Of a DNA stretch of 64,000 nucleotides, positions 1 through 10,470 are shown one piece after another (positions within the stretch are counted from its first letter, which is position 1; each line of letters opens with the position of its first letter). The DNA lies in NCBI RefSeq assembly GCF_001625215.2, contig NC_030382.2:47333364-47397363 (forward strand), given 5' to 3'. This DNA is from Daucus carota subsp. sativus. Lineage: Eukaryota > Streptophyta > Magnoliopsida > Apiales > Apiaceae. The notes beneath the pieces are model-generated. The model worked only from the letters and a program-made list of their open reading frames with translations, was not told the origin of the DNA and ran no database searches. The translations under genes were made by a program, and so were the position numbers.

Positions 1-64
1 TCAAAAAGTGATTGTTTTAAGACTTATATATAGAGTCTTTGGAAGAGTTGAGATATATAGGTAC

Positions 65-199
65 CTGGGCAGAGCCGGTGGGGCGATTAGCAATCTCAGG
101 AATAAGTTGTTGCAACTTGGAAACAAGATCAGCAATCTGAGCATCACTTATCCTAGAAGCCCCTGATGATTGTCCGGAACGAGATCTTCGGCTAGACAT
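65..199 (-). CDS. PRE/ILI-type atypical bHLH protein, first exon (partial)
   Basis: Exon 1 of a short non-DNA-binding HLH protein of the PACLOBUTRAZOL RESISTANCE (PRE/BANQUO/KIDARI) family. These proteins sequester other bHLH factors in the nucleus and promote cell elongation downstream of gibberellin, brassinosteroid and auxin. The start MSSRRSRSGQSSGASRISD, followed by LVSKLQQLIPEI, matches the family N-terminus and helix 1. The reading frame meets a GT donor after the codons for GSAQ (base 65), where PRE genes normally have their single intron. Beyond it the frame soon stops, so the track past 65 is intron. Exon 2 (loop, helix 2, about 45 residues) lies outside the window. The paralogue cannot be decided from exon 1. 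Confidence 0.85.
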
Positions 200-1330
200 T
201 TTTCTATGCTTGTAAAATTTACTAGCTAGTTACTTCAAGATGTTTAGAATTGTTTGCAAGAGAAAATTGAGGGGTTAGACGAGGAAGAGAAAAGGAAATG
301 CATGGAACAATGCCTCAAGTGTTGTAACTTGTAAGCTAATTGAAGAAGAAAGTGTACTGCATGGGAGAGAGCAGTGGGTTCGTTTAAATTCTAGTGCAGA
401 TTTTAAAACAGGTGAATACAGTGGGAGGTTATAAGAATTACTTATTCTTCAGGAGTGATAAGTAATTTTTAACTTATTGAATTGTTTAATTATTTTTTTA
501 AAAAAATATATTATTTATAAGTGAGAAATAATTTTTGATTAGAATGTTTGGATAGTTTTTTTATATTAAAATTTTATTAGGTTTATTATAAAAAAAATTA
601 TTAGGTTTAAGATTATGATTATTATAATAAAATATTATAAATTATCTTTTAAAATGATTTTTATATCTCAATAAAATAAATTTTAAAAATAAAGTAATAT
701 AATTTACTAAATAATGTGATAAATTTTAACTTCTCGAATTCTAGCATATAAGTCCGCGCAGTTGTTATAAGTTAAAAGTTGGCTTAACTTCTTTAAACAA
801 ACACTGCCATAATTTTGAGTTATAAACGGAATAAGTTAGAGCCAAACAACCTCTATGTGTTTTTGATAATATTTTTGATATTTCTAATTTACTTGATATA
901 AAAATTATTAATATAATAATTAAATATTATAAATATTTTCTAAATATTTCTAACATTTTTATAAAGCCAAATTTAAAAAAAGAAATAACTCATTAAAAAA
1001 ATAATTCCTTCAACGTCTCAAGATTCTATATTTTAAGGTAAAAATTGATTTATAAATTAGCTTATAATTACCTTGTTGACACCAATCACTAATAAATTGA
1101 TTGCTTATGACTAAAGAGACATAAGTCGGCAAAATAAACTTTCACCGGACCCACAATATATCACATAATTTCACTAAATAATAGACTGAGCATGTTTTAT
1201 ATTTATTTTTATTTGAATAATGAGGCGGCAGTCGTCTTTAACTATATGTAACCATATCACACCAATAACAAACAACCCTTCGTTTTCCCAAGAATTTTCT
1301 TTGAGAGTATTTATTTTATTAAGTGATACT
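200..1330. other. Intergenic, upstream of the PRE gene
   Basis: No gene seen. The first 300 bases hold the PRE 5' UTR and promoter. From about 440 to 850 the sequence is very AT-rich and carries words (aacaaacac, ataagttaaaagtt, gccaaacaac) that recur near 7010-7300 and 54.66-55.24 kb. It is probably an old hAT-like MITE, but I could not define its ends. Confidence 0.4.
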
Positions 1331-1332
1331 TA

Positions 1333-1592
1333 CTCCCTCCGTTTCAATTTACATGTCCACTTTGAAGAAAATTTTTTGTTTCAAATTACTTGTCCACTTC
1401 CACTTTCAATGCAAAATCATATTTCCAAAGTCAATTTTCCTCCACATATCTCTTATTTATATTTCCTAGATCAATCTCACATCACATATTATGCTTATTT
1501 AGTGCAATTAATTTGTAAACAACTACTTTTCTTCACTTTTCTTAAACTATGTGATTTTTTTAAAGTGGACATCTAATTTGAAACGGAGGTAG
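1333..1592. mobile_element. Stowaway MITE
   Basis: A 260-bp element with terminal inverted repeats: ctccctccgtttc on the left and its near-complement gaaacggaggtag on the right. It is flanked by TA at 1331-1332 and 1593-1594, the Stowaway (Tc1/mariner) signature. The inverted arms extend inward (acatgtccacttt / aaagtggacat). An open frame across it is incidental. A decayed relative lies near 20.57 kb. Confidence 0.9.
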
Positions 1593-1594
1593 TA

Positions 1595-2555
1595 CTATTT
1601 ATCACCCTCCATCGTGTTTCCAGAGACCAAGTATGGTTGTCGGTTGATGATAAATTCACAGTCTAATTATGTTGTACTCAATAAAACATATGGTCACTTG
1701 TGCATGCTCATACTCTTTGTCGGCGAAGTTATCATTGCTATATTTTAATAAACTCGAAATAGTTTACATATATTCGGAAATGTGATGTATCTTCATTTAA
1801 AAGACTATCGGTTATTTAAATAAATATTGGATAATTTTTTTTACAAAATTTTAAAAACAAACTTGCACAAAAAACCCTCATATTCTCTTATTCTCTCTGG
1901 TAGCTGTCTACATCATCGGATGAGCTTTCATCAGCGGTGGAGACCCCAACTCTTTTATTTGTTTTATATTATTTGTTTCTTTCAATAATCTTCCTCGTTG
2001 AGGAAGAATTTATCTTATTTGATTTGTTTTTTAATCTAAATCATCGGAGCTTCCGGTTTACTTTTTTATTCGATTCAAGCAGAGCTTATCGGATATCGGA
2101 TACGATAGTTAATCGTTCTTACGGTTATATCTAAGTTTTTTTTATTTTCGTTTGTTTTCATTTTGCTTTTATTTTGATTTGTGATTTGTATTTTCAGCTT
2201 GTTTTCACTTCGTAGTGAGAGCTTTGTTTTTCGCTTCTTAATTGTAGGCGAGGTCTTGATTTGATGATGAAAGTTTGTATGGAATCATAGTTCTGGTCGA
2301 TAACCCTATTAGGTCATGATGAAGAGGGTATAGTAAGTCAACGAGAATGCATGAATCGGGTACTTGTATTTGTATATACATTTTCTTCAAAATATCGTTT
2401 AACTGTCTGTTTATGAGAACATGTGATTACAATTTATTATTTGTCCGACTCGATTATTGGTGTAGATGTCGTATGATTTTTTATTATTAAATTAACACTT
2501 TTGTTTCAAAAAAAAAATTCGATATATCTCAAATGTATACTTCTTTCATATTTAA
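1595..2555. other. Intergenic; possible old retroposon with A-tail
   Basis: No recognisable gene. The part from about 1870 to 2517 has somewhat higher GC than its surroundings and ends in a short A-run (2508-2517) after ttgtttc, like the tail of a degraded LINE or SINE. I could not find a target-site duplication, so this stays a weak suggestion. Confidence 0.25.
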
Positions 2556-4015
2556 CTAGTTGAAAATCCGCGCGTTACGGCGGCCTATAAAAATTATATT
2601 AATTATTTAATATTAATATTTGTAGAATAAAATAATTTTGTGGTTGTCTGATAAAAAGTATATTAATGATTCAAAATTAATATTTGTAGGATAAAATAAA
2701 TTTTATATTATAAAAATCTTGATGTAATACTAATAATAATATATAAATTGCAAAATTGGAATATAATTCATGGTGAAAAATGAAAATAAATTTATACATG
2801 TAATTAACAATTTAAAGTACGACGAATCTTAATTTTATTTGTGTTTTTTTAAAATAAATCATGTTCATATATCGTCACCTTCCTCCAATTTTTTTGGATT
2901 GATCGCCACAAAAAATCTAACTTAAATCCGTGAGATAGTGGTCTATAACTACCCTTGCTTGTAAGGATCTTTATTTTTAATACTCTATAAACAGCCTTCA
3001 CTTAAAAGGTGCTTGAACGGAGCAAACAGATAATGCATGAATATTTTTTCCTGTATATATACAAATTAAATCTTATAAAAATTAACAACAACAAACATGT
3101 CCGATGAACAAAACAAATATTATAAAAGAATAACCAACAAACATACATCACTAATAGTTAATTTTTTTATATCATCCATCAATATCATGTCAAGACTATA
3201 TTCCTTTCCCATGTTTGGATTTGTCGACTCCCACATAGCGGTCGATAACTACCTTTGCTTGCAACAACCTTTATTTTTTTAATACTGTATAAACAACCTT
3301 CACTTATCGTGCCTTCACTTAAAAGTTGCTTGAACGGAGCAAACATATAATGCATGAATAATTTTTTCCTGTATAAAAAGTAAATCTTATAAAAATTAAC
3401 AATAACAAACATGTCCGATGAAGAAAACAAATATTATAAAAAAATAACCAACAAACATACATCACTAATAGTTAATTTTTTGATATCATCCATTAATATC
3501 ATGTCAAGACTATATTCTTTTCCCATGTTTGGATTTGTCAACTCCCACATAGCGATCAATAACTACCTTTGCTTGCAACAATCTTTTTTTTTTTTTTTAA
3601 TACTGTATAAACAACCTTCACTTATCGTTGCAGAATAACAACACCATCGAGTAATAAATCGAGGAAGAGAACTATCACCGGGGAGGTAGGGTTGTGGTAC
3701 TGAGAGAGAAGAAGTTTTGTTTAGATGATCCAAAACCATACAATCTGTAGGGGTATTTATGGGTGCCAAAGACACTTGTGTGCTACTATTTCTCATAATT
3801 AAATAATTTGAAACAAAATCAGATTAAATTTTTCAAGCTACTATATTCCATGAATAATTTGAAACTTGCTTTTAATATATTCAAAACTGAAAAAGGCAAT
3901 TCTAATTTTTGATATTTTTCATCCAAAAATTCCAAAAAATTAGAAAAATAGAATGGAGCGATGTGAGAGGCGCCACATACACGTCCCTCGCTTCTCCTTT
4001 ATATAAGTATATTGA
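2556..4015 (-). mobile_element. Non-autonomous Helitron
   Basis: Read on the minus strand, the element begins with TCAATATACTTATATAAAGG and ends with a GC hairpin near the end, then CTAG (plus-strand ctag at 2556-2559). It is flanked by A on the 5' side and T on the 3' side, as expected for insertion into AT without duplication. Length is 1,460 bp. No Rep/helicase coding is present, so it would need help to move. Its middle holds a tandem repeat (separate entry). A cluster at 46.5-48.5 kb has matching termini and is the same family. Confidence 0.85.
2930..3640. repeat. Tandem repeat inside the Helitron, period about 314 bp
   Basis: About 2.3 copies of one unit. Landmarks recur at regular spacing: aaacatgtccgatga at 3094 and 3408, gcttgaacggagcaaaca near 3011 and 3330, and taactacc.ttgcttg near 2945, 3248 and 3561. 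Copies differ by point changes and small indels, so the array is not recent. Two similar short open frames (3097-3282, 3411-3638) arise from the repetition and are not credible genes. Confidence 0.8.
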
Positions 4016-4376
4016 TTCACATGAAAATTGTTTTCATCAATCCCCGTTGCCGAATTTTATCATTTAAAAAAGCAGAAAAATTTATAAAGAGAATGTTTTT
4101 GGACTCGCTTAAATTTTATAATTGAGTATTAATAAAATATATGATATATGATTAGCAAAGTATAAATTGTTAACCACTTGACCTATACAATCATGTTCAT
4201 TTATATCGAAATTTAATTATATTTCAATGAGAAACACAAATGTTGCAAATAAAGAAATCAATAAAATAACTTTAGTATTATATTATATTAAATTTAAGCA
4301 AACAAGTGGACCTATAAATTCATAAACTATTATATGTGAATAAATTATATATGTAAATCATTGTTTCATAAAAGTA
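4016..4376. other. Intergenic, AT-rich
   Basis: About 360 bases between the Helitron and the LINE-related insertion. I see no gene, tRNA or repeat structure. Confidence 0.5.
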
Positions 4377-4392
4377 AGTAAGCAACCATTAA
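4377..4392. repeat. Target-site duplication, left copy
   Basis: The 16-base word agtaagcaaccattaa is repeated exactly at 5139-5154 and brackets the LINE-related insertion. Duplication length and A-tail fit L1-type target-primed reverse transcription. Confidence 0.85.
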
Positions 4393-5138
4393 ATATGAAA
4401 CTAATAACTAACTCCTTCGAAAGTACAATTCTCTCTCAAAATTAGGGTTTGCAGTTTTGAGAGTCGACTCCAATTTCTAACCACCACTTCTCCGCTCTTC
4501 ATCCTTCATCCCCTCTGATTAATCATCTTCGTTCTTCCATCTTCTCTTGTATTTCTTAGTTTTATCAATAAAACCAAGATCTAATCCTTTTGGGTGAGTT
4601 CTTGTTGAGTACCTTGTCATCAAGGTCGTGCCCATCTTTTTGGGATGTTTGTGTCTGTTTTGACGTTTCTGTGTGTTTTGTTATGGGTCTCGGTAATGTT
4701 TCTAAGAAGGAGTTACATGATATTTTGGGTAATCCGTGAGGCTTGTATCAGATATGGCACGGTGGTGAATATCGTAAGAGCTCACCTTTCACGACATAAA
4801 ATTGTTCATCTTTTGGGGTCATTTGTTGATCCAATATCGGTTGATGTAACTGATAATTCTGAACATTGGGCTACAGATGCTGGTGCTTATGTGAAGGTCA
4901 ATTGCGATGCTACTATGTTCACAACTGATATAGGTTGGATTGTTCGAGATTTGATCGTAATACTTTTTAGTATAAAGAATTTAAATATTCTATCTGTTAA
5001 ACGATCTGAAAACAAAGCGGCTATATATTTAGCTCGTTTTTTGTTTCTTAATCAGGTTGTAATTGACAGTTCGAGGGTTTGTCTCGGCTGGGTTTCAGTT
5101 ATCTATTAAATTTTTTGCTTTTCGTCAAAAAAAAAAAA
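4393..5138 (+). mobile_element. Short LINE-derived insertion with RNase H-like remnant
   Basis: A 746-bp insertion bracketed by exact 16-base duplications and ending in a run of A (about 5127-5139), so it arrived by reverse transcription. Its first 250 bases look like a transcript leader (CT-rich, with ttagggttt at 4442). From 4645 an open frame of 154 codons contains VKVNCDATMF, then GWIVRDL and VKRSENKAAIYLARFL. These resemble the plant RNase H-like (RVT_3) domain found at the end of plant LINE polyproteins. The RT and endonuclease are absent. It is best read as an internally deleted LINE copy; a retrocopy of a small RNase H-like gene is the alternative. The preserved duplication suggests a moderate age. 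Confidence 0.7.
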
Positions 5139-5154
5139 AGTAAGCAACCATTAA

Positions 5155-7851
5155 TTCGAAACAAATATAAAAATTAATATTTTCATCATCCCTCCCCTAG
5201 TTACCAAACTGAGGTCCCGGCAAATGTGTACACCTTGTCGGCAGTCTATCTTGTCCCCGAAACGGGGTTAGAATTCAGATGGGTTCAGAAAGATGTGCTT
5301 CTTTACCACCCAGCTTGGCGGGTCTCTGTGTGTCAATCCCCGCACGCAAGCCCATGTTATCTTCTTATGCTAAAATTTTGTAAGAAATCAGGTAATTTAA
5401 TTTACTATATTGTTTTGAAAATTAAATATAAACTGTTCAACGTGTTTAGATATCTAAATCTAAAAAAATTATTACTCGTGTAAAATTTTAGTCTTGGTAC
5501 AATATCATGTAGAACTTTGTTCATAAACGTTCATGACAATAGTTGTGTAAGAGTTGCATATATGATAATTGGACACTTTTATATATGTAATTTATATTTT
5601 ATGAAACTAGATATCAATATTCATATCGATTTATAACGAGTTCTTACCCGCAGGGTTAGTTCAGCTGGTTAAAAAAGAGGACTTGTATGACTCCGAAGAG
5701 AGCAGAATTTGTGGACCAAATTTATCAGAATTAAAAATTTTAATATTCGTATGAGGGAATAATGTATCAATAAAACTAAGCGGTATAGCTCAATATTAAT
5801 ATAAATCAATTTTTATGGTATCAATTTTATAAATCTTATCATTGAATCCACTTGCGCTACCAAAAGTTGTCTTCTTCTTACTAAACTAAAGATTCTTTTA
5901 ACTTAATTTAAAAATTATTTATTTATTTTCAAAAAAAAATCATTTATTATTTATGTAAAAGAGGAGTTGTTTATGAACAAACAATAAATTAATTATAATT
6001 TATCTATTCGGATATATTTATTGATATTTATAATTTATTAGGTACACAATTACCAACAAAAATAAATAATTACAGACTAATTTGTAAACTATTTATATAT
6101 TTATTCACTTTTATAAAATTAAATGTAAAATATCAAAATAAAATTAGCATAAGAAATTCGTATTGTCAACTTTTCAATCTAATAAAATCAAAAATTAATT
6201 TATAAATTTACATGATTATGCCCGGCTAAAAAGGTACAGGATATTCTATAATGTGCGATTTTGAATATACTTCTTTTACATGGATAGACCTGTAAACTGA
6301 GCTACAGCCCTTGAATTATTGTTAGAACGGTTTGTCTAGTGTGTGTACGAGCGCTAAATTTTATATGTTTGGGAGATTTTGATTTTGATTGGTGTGATGA
6401 TTGTATAGACAGGGTCCATTATTATTAAGATACGATAGCTATGAGAGCCTATAAGGATGAGTCAAACTTATAAAATAAAAAACCGTTAGTTAGAATTATG
6501 GATCCATACCTTTCAACATGAAGCATATAGCGAAGCAACTGCATGCATCAGTAACAGCCCAAGCTCCAGCAGTGTCGAGCCATTTCAAAGGCAAACGCGC
6601 ATGCAGGAAATAGGTGATAACAAGCAGGATTAGCAGCTAAACAAGATTAAAACATTCTCTATCTCAAAGGTTAGATAGAAGCAAGGTTAAAGTCTCCTCA
6701 CCCACGAATCAAGTGTTGTTTGAGTTGGACGTTCTCTAATTAGAGATGATCACCACAATATTTGACTTAATAGGAGATATTTACTTGTGATTTGATTTAG
6801 TTTTCCTAATTGCGTCACATTCTGATGCTTTAACTATTTTTTTTTTCCATTAATACGAAAAAAAATTGGTTAGTTTTTGGCTTTTCCCTTATGCAACACA
6901 GAGAATAATCTGATATGTGCACATGAGATGTCAGCTGGTTCGAGAAGCTACACATTCAGAGATGCAACAGGGAAACTGTAAAAAGAGAATAAATCTCATG
7001 CCAAGGCTACTATGTGTATGTTTGGTAACAACTTAATTTAAAAAATAAGTTCTTTTTTTTTTCTCAAAAATGAATATTCTTATTTTTCTTAAATAGAATT
7101 GTTAAAAAAGTGTTTTATATTCGTTATTTAATAGAAATTAAAATAAGGACTTATTTTAGAGAAAAGTAGAATTTTGTGTACTTTTCTCCAGAAATAAGTC
7201 ATTGTAAGTGTTTGGCACGGGCTTATAAGCCCGCTTCTGGAATTATAAGTTAGAAGCACTTATTTGTACCGTTTGTGTAAAAATTCAAGAAGTACTTAAA
7301 AAAAATTACGAATGCTAGCTTTTGTCTCACGACTTCTACTTATTTCTGAAAATCTGATAAGATGTTTGTGCGAAATATCTGAAATTTTAATTCAATCACT
7401 TTTAAATTTCAAAACTATATCTCAATTCAAATCAAAATTGGAATCTGTAAATTCAGAACTTCAGATTTTCGATGGGTTTTCCTTAACTGTGATTTTATTG
7501 GCAATCTCATTCACTATGGCAAGTTACCATGTTTATACAATTTCATTACATAAAATAAAACTACGATCACAATTTGTTTTTGGGAAAACTGACTGAAAAT
7601 TTCGGCTCTTTCGCCTATATATGCTCATGTTGGGACAAAGATAACACGACTAAAGGTAAACGAAGCTGGCAAGGTCTTAGACAGAGGTATTCTTCTATCT
7701 CTTTTCTTACGTAGTGTATTTGTAACTATTTTTCAATAAAAGATAATCTATTCTCGATTTTAAGCTTGAACTGAAAGTAGTAGATGGTACTCTTTTAGTT
7801 TGAAAACTTTTTTGATTTGTAACAATTCGGTGCATAAAAATTTCAGAGGCC
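5155..7851. other. Intergenic with decayed repeats
   Basis: No supported gene. A GC-richer patch at about 5195-5360 stands out and is unidentified. At 5650-5672 a tRNA A-box-like word (tagttcagctgg) occurs without a B box. About 7010-7300 carries hAT-like MITE words (gtttggtaac, gtgtttggcacgggcttataag). From about 7600 the sequence is probably the promoter and 5' UTR of the next gene, with a likely leader intron (donor near 7687, acceptor tttcag ending 7846). Confidence 0.4.
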
Positions 7852-9363
7852 ATGAAGACAGTTTTGGATCCACGGAAGATCATGAAAGTAAAGCCTTGGA
7901 CTAGTTTGCGTTCTCTGTTTGCAAGTTTGATGTTTGCTCTGGCCATTATTTATCAATATAGTCCCAAATTTCGACCATTAGTCAAGAGCTTAATGTTTGT
8001 TGCGAACATGTTGCAGCAAAGTAGTCCTTATCTTCAACAAGCACTCAACAGATACATTCAGAAAATAGAGTCAAGTTGTGACCCTTACATCCAGATCACA
8101 TTCCATGAACATTCGTCACGCCAATTCTCTGAGCGCAGTGGAGCTTATGTCGCGATTCAGCGTTATCTGGAAGCCAACTCTTCGCGCATGGGAAAGCGAC
8201 TGAAGGCTCATTCTGTAAAAGGCCATGAGTCTCTTGTTCTCAGCATGAATAATAATGAAGAGATAACTGATGAATATCAAGGGGTCAGAGTGTGGTGGAC
8301 TTATAGCAACAATGTTGTGTCAACGACGAATAAGTTGCAGCTTGAAAAACAGAGAAGCTATACTCTTATATTTCATAACAGGGATCGTGATTTGATCACC
8401 AAGTCTTACATGAAACATGTTTTGACTAAGGGGAAAGCGCTGTCTCTGAAGAATCGTCGAAGAAAGCTTTATACAAACAAGTACGGTAGGTGGACTGAGG
8501 TTGATTTTGAGCATCCGGCTACATTTGATACTCTAGCACTCAAGGCGGACACAAAGAAGGACATTGTAGATGATTTGATCACTTTCAGCAAGGCTAAAGA
8601 CTATTACATGAAAGTAGGCAAGCCCTGGAAAAGAGGGTATCTTCTTTATGGTCCTCCCGGGACAGGAAAATCGACTTTGATTGCTGCAATGGCCAATTTG
8701 TTGCATTATGATGTGTATGATCTTGAGCTGACCTCTGTTACGTGCAATACTGAGTTGAAGAAATTGCTTACTGAAACTTGTGGAAAATCAATAACTGTGA
8801 TAGAGGACATTGACTGTTCACTTGATTTCACTGGGAAAAGGGAGCTCCAGAATATAGAGATGAAAGAGAAAGACAAGCCAAGTGGTAATCAAAAGCCAAG
8901 CCAGGTTACTTTATCTGGCTTACTAAATTCGATTGATGGTCTTTGGTCTTCTAGTGCTGGCGAAAGAATCATTGTGTTTACAACTAATTCTTTGGAAGAT
9001 CTTGATCCTGCATTGATTCGAAGAGGGCGAATGGACAAACATATTGAAATGTCTTATTGTTCATTTGAAGCTTTCAAAGTGCTTGCCAGAAACTATTTGG
9101 AGATTGAGTCTCATAAACTATTTGGAAGAATTGAGGAGTTGTTGGCAGAAACTAATATAAGCCCGGCTGATGTTGCGGAAACTTTGATGCTTAAATCTGG
9201 TGATGGCGAGAATTGCCTAAAGTGTTTGATAAGTGTTCTAGAGGATGTGAAAGATATTTCAGAAGACATCAAAGAAGAAAAGCATAAAGTTGTCAAAGTA
9301 GACAAGAGGAAGAAAAAGGTTAAAGAGGCATTAGCAGTAAAAGATGTGGCAGCCAATGGATGA
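7852..9363 (+). CDS. AAA-ATPase, BCS1-like (OM66/ASD group), complete
   Basis: Intronless gene for a 503-residue membrane-anchored AAA-ATPase of the plant AAA-ATPase/OM66/HSR4-like family, related to mitochondrial BCS1. Members sit in the outer mitochondrial or ER membrane and respond to stress and pathogens. Visible parts: N-terminal membrane segment (about 20-37), AAA-associated N-domain (about 40-200), Walker A GPPGTGKST (267-275), Walker B ending VIEDID (about 316-321), sensor VFTTN (about 375-379), arginine finger region RRGRMD (390-395) and a lysine-rich tail. All catalytic parts are present. M11 (7882) is an alternative start that aligns better with the downstream paralogue. The start at 7852 follows a probable leader intron acceptor. 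The neighbour at 10471 is a tandem duplicate. Confidence 0.9.
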   Translation: MKTVLDPRKIMKVKPWTSLRSLFASLMFALAIIYQYSPKFRPLVKSLMFVANMLQQSSPYLQQALNRYIQKIESSCDPYIQITFHEHSSRQFSERSGAYVAIQRYLEANSSRMGKRLKAHSVKGHESLVLSMNNNEEITDEYQGVRVWWTYSNNVVSTTNKLQLEKQRSYTLIFHNRDRDLITKSYMKHVLTKGKALSLKNRRRKLYTNKYGRWTEVDFEHPATFDTLALKADTKKDIVDDLITFSKAKDYYMKVGKPWKRGYLLYGPPGTGKSTLIAAMANLLHYDVYDLELTSVTCNTELKKLLTETCGKSITVIEDIDCSLDFTGKRELQNIEMKEKDKPSGNQKPSQVTLSGLLNSIDGLWSSSAGERIIVFTTNSLEDLDPALIRRGRMDKHIEMSYCSFEAFKVLARNYLEIESHKLFGRIEELLAETNISPADVAETLMLKSGDGENCLKCLISVLEDVKDISEDIKEEKHKVVKVDKRKKKVKEALAVKDVAANG

Positions 9364-10470
9364 TTAGTCCTAATCTGTGATCGTTACTATGAAATTCTTC
9401 TTTTTAGTTATAAAAACTTCAGAAGGCTCAGGTTAATCATAAAGTCAGGAGTAAAACTAAACATTCTTCCAGCTAGGGTTTGTCACAGAGCATTTCATTC
9501 CCTACAAAGAGTTTTTGACACCAAACTCATAAGTCGTTGCTCCGTCTTAAACCACAATCAAATATATCAGATATTCTTATATCTTCATTCCCAAGTTATT
9601 TCGTTGACATCATTCCGTTCCTAGTAATTTTGTTAATTTTATATCTATGAATAGAATTCCTAGTAATCTATTTGTACTAAACTATAATAACCAAACATAA
9701 GTATAATTTGTAGTTTGGTATGGTACTCTTGGTACATGCTTTTGAGATTCATCAGACGAGGTTACAAATATTTGAAAATCTGCAACAAAGGTTTGATTTG
9801 CAAATATAAAACGCAGACACAGAAATTATACAATGGCCTTTACATTTGTAAAAACTAGAAAAAGTGTACTTGTCAAAAAAAACTAGAGAAGTACAGAAGT
9901 AACATAGGAACTCAGGAAGATTCCAACACACAATGTAGCACTGTACCTTGTATCTGTAAAGTAATCACATTCACAAAAGTGTGATCTGATTAGGAATCAT
10001 ATTCTGTTGAGCAATATATCATGTTTATACAGTTTCAGTACTTAAAATAATAAAATGTCAGATTACAAAATTCAAGTAGCTACATATAACAAATTTTAGT
10101 CCTCTTCATATAATGTAGTGAGTTGTTGGAACATAGCCAAAACACTTGAAAAGAAGATACAAGTGAAGAGAAACTTTTCCACTGAATTATCAGCATACAA
10201 CTATATAAAGTCTTGTGCTTGGAAATACTCTTGAACTTGATCTAGTAGAGGTATTATGTATTCCCTTTTCATAAATAATCTCTGTAATCAAAAATTTAAT
10301 TTTCTTATGATGTGCCACTGATATTGTTTTCAAGATATAGTGTGATTTAACATCTGAAGTTGCATGTTGAAGATCTCCATTCAAGATTTTTAAACTGTAA
10401 ATTTATTCAAGTGACTTTATTTAATCTATATAGTAACTAGTCCCTGCACATATCTTTAGAGCCAGAGAAG
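9364..10470. other. Spacer between the AAA-ATPase paralogues
   Basis: Contains the 3' UTR of the first copy and the promoter and leader of the second. No other gene or defined repeat seen. Confidence 0.5.

Noticed and set aside
1220-1576. 118-codon open frame
   Set aside because: It lies mostly inside the Stowaway MITE at 1333-1592 and has no domain.
3097-3638. Two similar short proteins (MSDEQNKYY and MSDEENKYY)
   Set aside because: They are generated by the tandem repeat inside the Helitron and have no upstream gene structure.
5650-5720. Possible tRNA-derived SINE head
   Set aside because: An A-box-like word is present but no B box, tail or target-site duplication was found.
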